A DNA stretch of 64,000 nt from Streptomyces tubercidicus (lineage in GTDB: Bacteria; Actinomycetota; Actinomycetes; Streptomycetales; Streptomycetaceae): the NCBI RefSeq assembly GCF_027497495.1, contig NZ_CP114205.1, positions 4,092,001-4,156,000 of the forward strand, given 5' to 3'. Positions within the stretch are counted from its first letter, which is position 1. Every line of letters starts with the position of its first letter. Shown here one piece after another: positions 23,786-32,411 of this stretch. The translations under genes and the position numbers were made by a program. The notes below the pieces were generated by a model. It made no database searches and had not been told where the DNA came from. It saw only the letters and a program-made list of their open reading frames with translations.

Positions 23786-24712
23786 GTGAAGGACCTCACC
23801 GACCACGACAGCATCGTGCTGGCCGGCGGCGCGGCCCGGCGGCTCGGCGGGGCGGACAAACCCGCCCTGTCCGTCGGCGGCCGCCCGCTGCTGGACCGGG
23901 TGCTCGCCGCCTGCCCCGATGCGGCGACGACTGTCGTCGTCGGCCCCGCCCGCCCGACCACCCGCGCCGTCGTCCACGCCCTGGAGGACCCGCCCGGCGG
24001 CGGTCCGCTCGCCGCACTGGACGCCGGCCTGCGGCACACCACCGCCCCGACGGTGCTCGTCCTCTCCGCCGACCTCCCGTTTCTGACGGCCGCGACCGTA
24101 CGCGGCCTCCTGGCGGCGGCGACGCCAACGGCCCCTGCCGCGGGACCGGTCGGCAGTCCCGCGCCCCTCGACGGGGCGCTGCTGCGGGACGCCTCGGGGC
24201 GGGACCAGCCGCTGGTCGCCGCCTACCGGGCCGAGCCGCTGCGCCGTGAGCTGGCGCGGATGCGGGCCGCACACGGGAGCCTGGCCGGACTGCCGCTGCG
24301 CGCGCTGCTGGACGGGTTGCTGCTCGAACGGGTCCCGGACCCCACCGCCACGGCCTCCTTCGACTGCGACACCTGGGAAGACATCAGCGCAGCACGCGCC
24401 CGTATCAGGGAGCATGGGACCGTGTTGGACGAATGGATCACCGCGGTCAAGGCCGAACTGGGCATCGAGCTCGATGTCGACACGGCGGCGCTTCTCGATC
24501 TCGCGCGCGACGCGGCACATGGCGTGACCCGCCCCGCCGCGCCGCTGACGACGTTCCTGATCGGCTATGCGGCGGGCCGGCAGGACCGGGATGTGAAGGA
24601 ACTGACCGACCGGGCCGCCGCGCTGGCCCACCGCTGGGCCGCCGAGGCCGGCGCCGAGACCGCGTCCGGCGCCGACAGCGCCACGGCTGCCGAAGCGAAG
24701 CCCGCCGAATGA
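23786..24712 (+). CDS. mobA: Molybdenum cofactor guanylyltransferase MobA fused to DUF6457
   Basis: Residues 1-205 are a MobA-type nucleotidyltransferase: LAGGAARRLGGADKPAL is the GTP/Mg loop, LSADLPFLTA carries the metal-binding Asp, and FDCDTWEDIS is the family's closing motif. Residues 210-290 form a small helical DUF6457 domain (LDEWITAVKAELGIELDVD, in part). MobA attaches GMP to molybdopterin. GTG 23786 is preceded by GATACT six bases upstream and no ribosome binding site, so it may be leaderless. Its stop overlaps moeA, giving a Moco operon. The fusion is common in actinobacteria; the role of the second domain is unknown. Confidence 0.9.
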   Translation: MKDLTDHDSIVLAGGAARRLGGADKPALSVGGRPLLDRVLAACPDAATTVVVGPARPTTRAVVHALEDPPGGGPLAALDAGLRHTTAPTVLVLSADLPFLTAATVRGLLAAATPTAPAAGPVGSPAPLDGALLRDASGRDQPLVAAYRAEPLRRELARMRAAHGSLAGLPLRALLDGLLLERVPDPTATASFDCDTWEDISAARARIREHGTVLDEWITAVKAELGIELDVDTAALLDLARDAAHGVTRPAAPLTTFLIGYAAGRQDRDVKELTDRAAALAHRWAAEAGAETASGADSATAAEAKPAE

Positions 24713-26367
24713 CCGACGGGGAGTGGGGCGGGGAGGCCGGCGGCGTGGTGGGCCGGCCGTGGGGCGAACCCTCGGCAGAGGAGCGCGACCCCTTCGACGA
24801 TGCGCTCGCGCTGGCCAACGGCACGGCACCGCTGCGCGCACGGCCCGGGACGGGGCCCGGGATCACGACCGCCACCTCCGCCCCGTATGCCGCAGGGGCC
24901 GCAGCAGCCACCTCCTCCGTGACCGGCGGCGGCGACGCCCCCTACACACCGGACGACCCCTTCTCCCCTGACGACCCCGCCGCAACCCGGAGCGGCCCCT
25001 CCCGCCCCACAGACCCCACGCCTCACACCGGCACCGGCTCCGACCCGTGCCCCACCCCGGCCGCCGTCCCCTGGCACACCGCCCGCCGCCTCGCCGCGCG
25101 CGCCGTCCCCGGGGCGCCCGAGCCCGAGACCGCGGCGCTCGGCGAGGCGCTCGGCCGTACGCTCGCCGCACCTCTCACCGCGCTCACCGACCTGCCGTCG
25201 TTCGACACCTCGGCCATGGACGGCTGGGCGGTCGCCGGCCCCGGCCCCTGGCGCCTGGACCGGCCCGCCGACGCCCCCGAGACCGGTCCGCCGTCGGGCA
25301 TCCTCGCCGGTCACGCCTCCACGGCGGCACTCCTCGACGGCCATGCGATCCCGATCGCCACCGGCGCGCGCATCCCGTCCGGCGCCACCGCCGTACTGCG
25401 CAGCGAACAGGGCGAGGTCCGTGAGCTGGGCGACGGCGGACGACGGCTGTACGCACCGCGGCCCGCGCCGCCCGGCCAGGACATCCGCCCGCGCGGCCAG
25501 GAGTGCCGCCGCGGCGACCAACTGCTGCCCGCGGGCTGCCTGGTGACCCCCGCCGTCCTCGGCCTGGCCGCGGCGGCCGGCTACGACGAGCTGACCGCCT
25601 ACCGCCGACCGCGGGCCGAAGTCTTCGTCCTGGGCGATGAGTTGCTGGGCCACGGGCTGCCGCGGGACGGCCGGATCCGCGATGCCCTCGGCCCGATGCT
25701 CGCCCCCTGGCTGCATGCGCTGGGCGTCGAGGCGGCGGCGCCCCGCCCGCTCGCCGACGACGCCGACACGCTGTACGCCGCCCTCGCGGAGTCCACCGCC
25801 GATGTGGTGATCACGACGGGTGGTACCGCGTCGGGTCCCGTCGACCATGTGCACCCGACACTGCGGCGGCTCGACGCGGAGGTACTGGTGGACGGGGTGG
25901 CGGTCCGTCCCGGCCACCCCATGCTGCTGGCCCGCCTGGCCCCGCGCCGCCATCTCGTCGGCCTGCCGGGCAACCCGCTCGCCGCCGTCTCCGGCCTGCT
26001 CACCCTCGCCGAGCCGCTGCTCCGTACGCTCGCCGCCCGCCGTCCCGCCGCGCCGTACCGCGCGCCGCTGGCTGCCGCAGTCACCGGGCACCCGCAGGAC
26101 ACCCGCCTCGTTCCGGTGGCCTACCGCGACGACGAGCGGCGCGGTCTGACGGTGCTGCCGCTGCGCTTCCACGGCCCGGCCATGCTGCGCGGGATCGCCG
26201 CCGCCGATGCGCTGGCCGTCGTCCCGCCCGGGGGCGCGGAGCGCGGCACCGAGCTCGAACTCCTGGAATTCCCCTGGTCAGCGGGCTGGTCGGCAGGCTG
26301 GACGCCGGACCGGTCCGCCGCCGGGAGCCCGTACGACCCCACTGAGGCCACCGGAGGCCGCGCGTGA
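24709..26367 (+). CDS. moeA: Molybdopterin molybdenumtransferase MoeA with long disordered N-terminus
   Basis: The 552 residues start with about 120 residues of Pro/Thr/Gly/Ala low complexity, then the MoeA core: FDTSAMDGWAV, the MPT-binding loop IATGARIPSGA, GxExxR-like GQECRRGD, TTGGTASGPVDH and LVGLPGNPLAAV, followed by the C-terminal domain. MoeA inserts molybdate into adenylylated molybdopterin. Typical MoeA proteins are about 400 residues, so the N-terminal tail is extra. ATGA overlaps with mobA upstream and the channel gene downstream indicate a single message. Confidence 0.92.
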   Translation: MTDGEWGGEAGGVVGRPWGEPSAEERDPFDDALALANGTAPLRARPGTGPGITTATSAPYAAGAAAATSSVTGGGDAPYTPDDPFSPDDPAATRSGPSRPTDPTPHTGTGSDPCPTPAAVPWHTARRLAARAVPGAPEPETAALGEALGRTLAAPLTALTDLPSFDTSAMDGWAVAGPGPWRLDRPADAPETGPPSGILAGHASTAALLDGHAIPIATGARIPSGATAVLRSEQGEVRELGDGGRRLYAPRPAPPGQDIRPRGQECRRGDQLLPAGCLVTPAVLGLAAAAGYDELTAYRRPRAEVFVLGDELLGHGLPRDGRIRDALGPMLAPWLHALGVEAAAPRPLADDADTLYAALAESTADVVITTGGTASGPVDHVHPTLRRLDAEVLVDGVAVRPGHPMLLARLAPRRHLVGLPGNPLAAVSGLLTLAEPLLRTLAARRPAAPYRAPLAAAVTGHPQDTRLVPVAYRDDERRGLTVLPLRFHGPAMLRGIAAADALAVVPPGGAERGTELELLEFPWSAGWSAGWTPDRSAAGSPYDPTEATGGRA

Positions 26368-27503
26368 AGCTCCCGTCCCAGGACGCCGCGGCGCGGGAGG
26401 TGCCCGAGGACCGTTCGCACCGGGTGGTGCTGCCGCGCGCCGCCCCCAAGCCGCCGCTGCGGCAGGTCGCCCGCCGACTGCTGATGGCGCTGCTGGTGCT
26501 GCTCGCGACGGTCTTCATCGTCTGGATCGACCGCAACGAGTACCACGACAACGCCGACAGCAAGGTCGACCTGCTCGACTGCTTCTACTACGCGACCGTC
26601 ACGCTCTCGACCACCGGCTACGGCGACATCGTCCCGTACGGCGACAGTGCGCGGCTGCTGAACATCCTGCTCATCACGCCGCTCCGCGTGCTGTTCCTGA
26701 TCATCCTGGTCGGCACCACACTGGAAGTGCTGACCGAGCGCACCCGCGAGCAGTGGCAACTGAAACGCTGGAGAAACGCCTTGCGCGACCACACCGTCAT
26801 CGTCGGCTTCGGGACGAAGGGCCGTTCCGCGGCCCAGACCCTGTGTGTGACGGGGCTGCACCGCGACCGCATCGTCATCGTCGACCCCAGCAGCAAGGTG
26901 ATCGAAGCGGCGGTGGCCGACGGGTTCGCGGGGGTGGTCGGCGATGCGACCCGCAGCGATGTGCTCCTCCGGGCCGAGATCCAGCGCGCCCACCAGGTCG
27001 TGATCGCCACGCAGCGCGATGACACCGCCGTGCTGGTCTCGTTGACCGCCCGTCAGCTCAACAAGCGGGCGAATATCGTCGCGGCGGTGCGCGAGGAGGA
27101 GAACGCCCCGCTGCTGCGGCAGTCCGGCGCCAACTCCGTGATCACGTCGGCCAGCGCGGCCGGCCGGCTGTTGGGGCTCTCCGTGCACAGCCCCAGCGCG
27201 GGCACCGTCATGGAGGATCTGATCCAGCAGGGCAGCGGCCTCGACCTGGTGGAACGCACGGTGGTGAAGGCGGAGGTCGGCAAGTCCGTACGGGAGACCG
27301 ACGACCTGGTGGTCTCCGTGCTGCGTGGCCACCGCCTCCTCGGCTACGACGATCCGGAGGCCAGTCCGCTGCAGAGCACCGACCGTCTGATCACCATCGT
27401 GCGGGCGGCCCCGGCGGACGCGGGGGACCCCTCCGGCAAGCAGAGCACCAAGCCGACCCTCCCCGGTACCGGCGTCGCCCCGATGCGCCGTGCGGATGAA
27501 TAA
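26364..27503 (+). CDS. Two-TM potassium channel with RCK/TrkA-N domain
   Basis: The 379-residue protein has TM1 at about 36-55, a pore helix and the K+ selectivity filter TTGYGD at 83-88, TM2 at about 98-120, and a cytoplasmic RCK domain beginning VIVGFGTKG (145-153) that would bind NAD(H), ADP or Ca2+, followed by a TrkA-C-like part (ERTVVKAEVGKSVRETDD). It forms tetrameric K+ channels of the MthK type. GTG 26364 overlaps the moeA stop by four bases, so it is translated with the molybdenum-cofactor genes although no functional link is obvious. Confidence 0.93.
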   Translation: MKLPSQDAAAREVPEDRSHRVVLPRAAPKPPLRQVARRLLMALLVLLATVFIVWIDRNEYHDNADSKVDLLDCFYYATVTLSTTGYGDIVPYGDSARLLNILLITPLRVLFLIILVGTTLEVLTERTREQWQLKRWRNALRDHTVIVGFGTKGRSAAQTLCVTGLHRDRIVIVDPSSKVIEAAVADGFAGVVGDATRSDVLLRAEIQRAHQVVIATQRDDTAVLVSLTARQLNKRANIVAAVREEENAPLLRQSGANSVITSASAAGRLLGLSVHSPSAGTVMEDLIQQGSGLDLVERTVVKAEVGKSVRETDDLVVSVLRGHRLLGYDDPEASPLQSTDRLITIVRAAPADAGDPSGKQSTKPTLPGTGVAPMRRADE

Positions 27504-27597
27504 CCGCACGTAGCGCGGGGGCAGCGGGCCGACCCTGCGGTAGTCGTCGGCCCCCGCACCGTCGCCCCGTGCGCGGACGGCGAGTAGCCTCGCGCCC

Positions 27598-28575
27598 ATG
27601 CGAGCGATCACTATCCCGGAGCCCGGTGGCCCCGAAGCACTTGTCTGGGCGGACGTGCCCGATCCGCAGCCCGCCGAGGGCGAGGTCCTGATCGAGGTCG
27701 CGGCCAGCGCCGTGAACCGCGCCGACCTGCTCCAGCGCCAGGGCTTCTACGATCCGCCGCCCGGCTCCTCCCTCTATCCGGGTCTGGAGTGCTCGGGACG
27801 GATCAGCGCGCTCGGCCCCGGTGTGCACGGCTGGGCCGTCGGCGACGAGGTGTGTGCGCTGCTGGCGGGCGGCGGATACGCGGAGAAGGTCGCCGTCCCG
27901 GCCGGACAGCTGCTGCCGGTGCCGGCCGGCGTGGACCTGGTCACGGCCGCGGCGCTGCCCGAGGTGACCTGCACGGTCTGGTCGAACGTCTTCATGATCG
28001 CGCATCTGCGCCCCGGTGAGACGCTGCTGGTCCACGGCGGTGCCAGCGGCATCGGCACGATGGCGATCCAGCTCGCCAAGGCCGTCGGCGCACGGGTCGC
28101 GGTGACCGCGGGCGGCCCCGAGAAGCTGGCCCGCTGCGCCGAGCTGGGTGCGGACATCCTCATCGACTACCGCGAACAGGACTTCGTCCAGGAGATCCGC
28201 AAGGCCACCGATGGCAAGGGCGCGGACGTCATCCTCGACATCATCGGCGCCAAATATCTCCAGCGGAACGTCAAGGCGCTGGCGGTCAGCGGACGGCTGG
28301 CGATCATCGGGCTGCAGGGCGGGGTGAAGGCGGAGCTGAATCTCGCCGCCCTGATGGCCAAGCGTGCCGCGATCACCGGCGCCGGGCTGCGCGCCCGCCC
28401 GCTGAACGAGAAGGCGGCCATTGTCGCCGCGGTACGGGAGCACGTCTGGCCGCTGATCGCCAACGGTCAGGTCCGGCCGATCCTGGACCGTGTGATCCCG
28501 ATGGCGGACGCCGCTGAGGCACACCGGGTCGTGGACGCGAGTGCCCATGTCGGCAAGGTCGTCCTGACGGTCTGA
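27598..28575 (+). CDS. NAD(P)H-quinone oxidoreductase, MDR family (PIG3-like)
   Basis: The 325-residue zinc-free medium-chain reductase has NRADLLQRQGFYDPPPG, which marks the PIG3/TP53I3-type quinone reductase subfamily, and the NADPH-binding HGGASGIGTMAIQLAK (about 143-158). It reduces quinones in the cytoplasm. TAGCCT (27585-27590) lies seven bases before the ATG with no ribosome binding site, so the transcript is probably leaderless. It is a single-gene unit between the channel and the His-rich secreted protein. Confidence 0.92.
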   Translation: MRAITIPEPGGPEALVWADVPDPQPAEGEVLIEVAASAVNRADLLQRQGFYDPPPGSSLYPGLECSGRISALGPGVHGWAVGDEVCALLAGGGYAEKVAVPAGQLLPVPAGVDLVTAAALPEVTCTVWSNVFMIAHLRPGETLLVHGGASGIGTMAIQLAKAVGARVAVTAGGPEKLARCAELGADILIDYREQDFVQEIRKATDGKGADVILDIIGAKYLQRNVKALAVSGRLAIIGLQGGVKAELNLAALMAKRAAITGAGLRARPLNEKAAIVAAVREHVWPLIANGQVRPILDRVIPMADAAEAHRVVDASAHVGKVVLTV

Positions 28576-28665
28576 GCTGACGGCCGCCCCTGGCCCCCTC
28601 GCGCTGTCCGCGTCCGCCCCTCCCGCGTATGAGCCCGGTAACCCGCCCGACTTGTCCAAGATGCC

Positions 28666-28679
28666 GTGAATCTCGTCAC
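28666..28679. promoter_or_regulatory. Candidate Crp binding site
   Basis: GTGAATCTCGTCAC fits the pattern GTG-N6-GNCAC that I recall for Streptomyces Crp. It overlaps a perfect 14-bp palindrome CGTCACATGTGACG at 28674-28687. Both lie 41-62 bp upstream of the His-rich protein gene. Confidence 0.4.
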
Positions 28680-28727
28680 ATGTGACGCTGGGCAGGTCAC
28701 TCGACGGCTCGGCACGGGAGGGGCACT

Positions 28728-29633
28728 GTGGTCGCTCCAGGATTCCGTTCGCGCATCGCCACCGGTCTGTTGGTGGCTGCCGTCGTCCTGCCCGTTCCGA
28801 TAGGAGCCACCTCCGCGGTGGCCGCGGACCGGCGGGCCACACCGGTCGACCGGCCCCCGCATCTCGCCCGCCCCGGCGATCCGCCCGACGATGTCCCGGG
28901 TGACGTCGGCGCCGACGGTTTTGGCCTCGACGGGTTCGACGACTTCGAGGGCGCCGTACCACCGGCCGAGGGGTCCGCAGTGCGGGGGCGGGCCGGACAC
29001 CGCGGACACCCGGGGGCCCCGGTGCGGATCCCGGGGCTGCCGGACCGCTACCCCGGCCTGCCGAATGCCATCCCGGGCTTCCCGCACCGGCCGCATCACC
29101 ACTTCGGGGGGCTCCGCGGGCACGGACGGTGGCACCACCACCCGCATCACCCGTTCGGCCCGCGCTTCCCCGTGCCGGGCCCGCCGGACTCCGTCCCGGG
29201 GCCCGACGGCGGCAGCGCCGACTTCCCGATCCCCGGCCGGTACGGGCCTCCCGCCGCGGCGGGTGCGCACGACACCGACCGTGTGCACTCGCGGCCCGGT
29301 CGGCGTGCTCCGAAGTCGAAGCACCGCAAGCCCTCGGCGTCCGCCTCGCACTCGGCGGCCACCCCGCCACGGTCCTCCCCCTCGCGCCGCTTCGATGTCG
29401 GGGACCGGTTCACCCGCCGCTCCTACGAGGCCCTGCCGCCCCTCCCGACGCCCGCCCCGAAGGGATCCCGCTCCGCATCGGAGAGCGTGGATGACGATGC
29501 GGCGGCAACGGCGACCCCGTACGCCATGGAGACCCCCGGGGCACCGGTCGAGCGGGTTCTCCCGATGGGCGCCGGCCTGGCCCTCACCGGTCTGGGGCTG
29601 GCCTTCTTCGCTCTGCGGCTGCGCCGGGGCTGA
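28728..29633 (+). CDS. Secreted His/Pro-rich protein with C-terminal membrane anchor
   Basis: No family is recognised. The 301 residues start with a signal peptide (FRSRIATGLLVAAVVLPVP, cleaved near Ala31), continue with a Pro/Gly-rich region containing GLPDRYPGLPNAIPGFPH repeats and a His cluster near 120-145 (PHRPHHHF, WHHHPHHPF), then a Ser/Lys-rich stretch, and end with a hydrophobic segment and the basic tail RLRRG. That terminal pattern suggests wall or membrane attachment without an LPXTG motif. His clusters hint at metal binding. GTG 28728 follows GGGAGGGG. A Crp-like site and palindrome precede it. Confidence 0.7.
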   Translation: MVAPGFRSRIATGLLVAAVVLPVPIGATSAVAADRRATPVDRPPHLARPGDPPDDVPGDVGADGFGLDGFDDFEGAVPPAEGSAVRGRAGHRGHPGAPVRIPGLPDRYPGLPNAIPGFPHRPHHHFGGLRGHGRWHHHPHHPFGPRFPVPGPPDSVPGPDGGSADFPIPGRYGPPAAAGAHDTDRVHSRPGRRAPKSKHRKPSASASHSAATPPRSSPSRRFDVGDRFTRRSYEALPPLPTPAPKGSRSASESVDDDAAATATPYAMETPGAPVERVLPMGAGLALTGLGLAFFALRLRRG

Positions 29634-29644
29634 TGATTTCGGCG

Positions 29645-29658
29645 GTTTCACGTGAAAC
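29645..29658. promoter_or_regulatory. parS site 1
   Basis: GTTTCACGTGAAAC is the perfect 14-bp Streptomyces ParB-binding palindrome. It is paired with site 2, whose start is 28 bp away, between the His-rich protein gene and bpa. Confidence 0.95.
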
Positions 29659-29672
29659 GGCGAGAATCCGCT

Positions 29673-29686
29673 GTTTCACGTGAAAC
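29673..29686. promoter_or_regulatory. parS site 2
   Basis: A second perfect GTTTCACGTGAAAC, flanked by GCT/AGC so that the palindrome extends to 20 bp. Confidence 0.95.
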
Positions 29687-29773
29687 AGCGGCGGCCGGGT
29701 CCGTTCCGAAGGGTGGATCACCTTCTCCCCGGGGCACCACCTGTCCGGAGCCCGCGTACGAGAGAATGGCGGC

Positions 29774-30337
29774 ATGGATATGCCGATGAATGAACGGTCG
29801 CAGGAGAATCCGCACGTCCTGGTGGTCGGCCCGGACGGCATGGCGCTCGGCGGCGCGGGCTCCGGCGGCGGGGAAGACGGCGAAGAGTCCCGGGAGACTC
29901 CCTTGACGGACATGGTCGAACAGCCTGCGAAGGTCATGCGCATCGGCAGCATGATCAAGCAGCTGCTGGAAGAGGTGAAGGCCGCTCCGCTGGACGAGGC
30001 GAGCCGGGTCCGGCTCAAGGAGATCCACTCCAGTTCGGTCAAGGAGCTGGAGGACGGTCTGGCGCCCGAGCTGGTCGAGGAGCTGGAGCGGCTGTCGCTG
30101 CCGTTCACCGATGAATCGGTGCCGACGGATTCCGAGCTGCGCATTGCCCAGGCCCAGCTGGTCGGCTGGCTGGAGGGCCTCTTCCACGGCATCCAGACCG
30201 CACTGTTCGCCCAGCAGATGGCGGCCCGTGCCCAGCTGGAGTCGATGCGCCGTGCGCTGCCGCCCGGTGCCATGCCGATGGAGGGCGAGGACGGCCAGCC
30301 CGGTCACGGCGGCGCCCGCTCGGGCCCGTACCTCTGA
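29774..30337 (+). CDS. bpa: Bacterial proteasome activator Bpa (PafE)
   Basis: The 187-residue protein matches the DUF2587/Bpa family: ENPHVLVVGPDG at the N-terminus, the four-helix core with KVMRIGSMIKQLLEEVKAAPLDE, in part, and IHSSSVKELEDGL, and a C-terminal GPYL. The C-terminal tail ending in Tyr-Leu docks into the 20S proteasome alpha ring; Mycobacterium ends in GQYL. Bpa forms dodecameric rings that admit unfolded proteins to the proteasome without ATP. The ATG at 29774 fits family length. It is a single gene with two parS sites upstream and a perfect 17-bp terminator downstream. Confidence 0.95.
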   Translation: MDMPMNERSQENPHVLVVGPDGMALGGAGSGGGEDGEESRETPLTDMVEQPAKVMRIGSMIKQLLEEVKAAPLDEASRVRLKEIHSSSVKELEDGLAPELVEELERLSLPFTDESVPTDSELRIAQAQLVGWLEGLFHGIQTALFAQQMAARAQLESMRRALPPGAMPMEGEDGQPGHGGARSGPYL

Positions 30338-30372
30338 GCCGGGTTTGATCCTTCAGCGACCCGCAGCAAGCA

Positions 30373-30409
30373 GACGGGGTCGGCACGCGGTGCGCGTGCC
30401 GACCCCGTC
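30373..30409. terminator. Bidirectional terminator between bpa and the PASTA kinase gene
   Basis: A perfect 17-bp inverted repeat (30373-30389 and 30393-30409, beginning GACGGGGTCG) with a GTG loop separates two convergent genes. Confidence 0.9.
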
Positions 30410-30424
30410 GTGTCCGTGCCGTGG

Positions 30425-32098
30425 TTAGTAGTGCCCCGTCGAGACGGTCAGTTCGATGGTCTCGCCGCTCTTCGGGTCCCACCGCTCAAGGCTCGCCGGC
30501 TTCGTCTCTATGACGGTGTTCTTGGCCGTGTACCCACGGTTCTCTTCCGTGACCTTGTACTTCCAGCCCGCCGCCTTGAGGCAGGACTTCACCGAGTCCA
30601 GGTTCTTGTAGGTGAGGAACGGGAAGTAGATCTTCTTCGGTTCGCTGTAGGGAGAGTCCGGCTTGGTGCACTCGGTTGAGTCAACCGTCTTCGTCTTGTC
30701 CTCAGGCATGACGCTCTGGGTGGGGGACGACGAGTAGGAGTAGCTCGATGTCGGGCTGTCCGGGTCGTCGCTTCCACCGGCGCTCAGACCGATGCCGACC
30801 GCGATCGCGGTGACCACGATGACACCGACGATCGCCGAGACGACGATCACCGCGGAGTTGTTCTTCCGCGCGGCCGGACGGCCGGTCGGCGGCATCGTGG
30901 GTGCCGTCGGCGGCGGGGTGTAGGCCGGGGGCTGGTAGCCCCCCGCCTGGAACGGCGCCGGACCCGGAACGGGGCCCGGCGCGGGCGTCGAGTAGCCGTT
31001 GTTCGGCGGTGGCGGGGGCGTCGGGTAGCCGTTGTTCGGCGGCGGGGACGTCGAGGGACCGTAGGCGGCCTGTGTCGGCTGGTACGGCTGCTGCACGCTC
31101 GGCGGGGCCGGGGTGTGCGGGTTGCCGGTGGCGCTGGGGAAGACCGCGGAGGAGACCGACGCACCGCTGGTGCGCGCCCGAGGGCCCTCGCCGATGATCA
31201 GCGGCGTCGCACCGGACTGCCCGGACCCGACGATCCGCAGGCACTCGTCCCGCATCGCCTCGGCGGTGGGGAACCGTTCGTTGGGGTTCTTCTTCAGCGC
31301 GCGGGCCACCAGCGCGTCCACAGCCGGCGGCAGCGCGCTGTTGATGCTCGACGGGACCGGGGGCTCTTCCTGGACATGGGCGTAGGCGATGGCGAGCGGG
31401 GAGTCCGCGTCGAACGGCAGCTGGCCGGTCACCAGCTCGAAGAGCATGATGCCGACGGAGTAGAGGTCGGAGCGGGCATCCACACCGCGGCCCAGCGCCT
31501 GCTCCGGCGACAGATACTGCGGGGTGCCGACGACCATGCCGGTCTGCGTCATGGACGTCACACCGGACTGCATGGCGCGGGCGATGCCGAAGTCCATGAC
31601 CTTGACCACGCCGCGCTTGTTCAGCATCACATTGCCGGGCTTGATGTCCCGGTGGACCAGGCCCATTTCATGGCTGACCTCCAGCGCGGCCAGCACATCG
31701 CCGGTGATCTTCAGGGCCTTTTCGGTCGGCATCGCGCCATGTTGCGCGACGTCCGTGTCCAGATCGGAGCGCAGCGGCTGGCCCGCGACGTACTCCATGA
31801 CGATGTACGGGACCATGCCGCCGTCGAGCTCGTCCTCACCGGAGTCGAAGACGGAGACGATATTGGTGTGCGTGAGCTTCGCCACGGACTGGGCTTCACG
31901 GCGGAAGCGCTCACGGAAGGCCTGCTCGCGGCCGAGCTCGGTATGCAGCGTCTTGATCGCGACCTCGCGGTCCAGCACGCTGTCGTAGGCGAGGTGGACG
32001 GACGCCATTCCGCCCGCGCCGAGAAGATCACGAAGCTGGTAACGTCCTCCGCCGACCGAACGGCCCTCGAATTGGCCCTGAGCGCCGTCCTGGCTCAT
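30425..32098 (-). CDS. Membrane Ser/Thr protein kinase with extracytoplasmic PASTA-like domain
   Basis: The 557-residue kinase shows the Hanks domain (20-290): Gly-rich LGAGGMASV, Lys49, HRD with Asp151, DFG with Asp169, and GTPQYLSPEQ. A Pro/Asn/Gly-rich juxtamembrane linker (320-410) precedes one transmembrane helix (about 415-440), then an extracellular part with a single PASTA-like domain (about 468-557). PASTA domains sense peptidoglycan or lipid II. Start ATG 32098 has GGGGGAAG upstream; an upstream in-frame start lacks it. It is divergent from a second kinase, and FhaA at the other end of the window is a plausible substrate class. In Streptomyces relatives are called PkaF-type kinases. 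Confidence 0.93.
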   Translation of the reverse strand: MSQDGAQGQFEGRSVGGGRYQLRDLLGAGGMASVHLAYDSVLDREVAIKTLHTELGREQAFRERFRREAQSVAKLTHTNIVSVFDSGEDELDGGMVPYIVMEYVAGQPLRSDLDTDVAQHGAMPTEKALKITGDVLAALEVSHEMGLVHRDIKPGNVMLNKRGVVKVMDFGIARAMQSGVTSMTQTGMVVGTPQYLSPEQALGRGVDARSDLYSVGIMLFELVTGQLPFDADSPLAIAYAHVQEEPPVPSSINSALPPAVDALVARALKKNPNERFPTAEAMRDECLRIVGSGQSGATPLIIGEGPRARTSGASVSSAVFPSATGNPHTPAPPSVQQPYQPTQAAYGPSTSPPPNNGYPTPPPPPNNGYSTPAPGPVPGPAPFQAGGYQPPAYTPPPTAPTMPPTGRPAARKNNSAVIVVSAIVGVIVVTAIAVGIGLSAGGSDDPDSPTSSYSYSSSPTQSVMPEDKTKTVDSTECTKPDSPYSEPKKIYFPFLTYKNLDSVKSCLKAAGWKYKVTEENRGYTAKNTVIETKPASLERWDPKSGETIELTVSTGHY

Positions 32099-32411
32099 CG
32101 TTCCGCTTCCCCCTAGGCGCACTACCCGCACGTATAGCGATCAAAATCTGGAATTTCGCAGCCAAGTCTGCCCCAGGCCCCGGACACGTCAAGCTGTGTG
32201 CCCGTTCCGTGACCAGATGTGCAAGATCCCGTCACGGCCGCGCGACCTTTTGGCGCCCGATTACCCCCGGTGAACTTGCGATATGTGACTTCCCGAGAGT
32301 TTGATGGCCGGTCCACGACGGACCGGTGGGTGCCGCGGAACCTGTAGCGTGCTCTAGCGAAGACCGATGACCTTACCGCTCTCATGCGGATTGATTCGAC
32401 GGCGAGGACCG
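32099..32411. other. Divergent promoter region of the two kinases
   Basis: This 313-bp gap has no gene. It contains the inverted repeat CCGGTCC-ACGAC-GGACCGG (32308-32326), about 86 bp before the plus-strand kinase, and a TATACG element on the minus strand near 32135 that may serve the PASTA kinase. GC content drops locally around 32145. Confidence 0.5.
32308..32326. promoter_or_regulatory. Inverted repeat, candidate operator
   Basis: Perfect 7-bp arms with a five-base centre lie upstream of the second kinase gene. It could be a protein site or a small hairpin. Confidence 0.45.
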
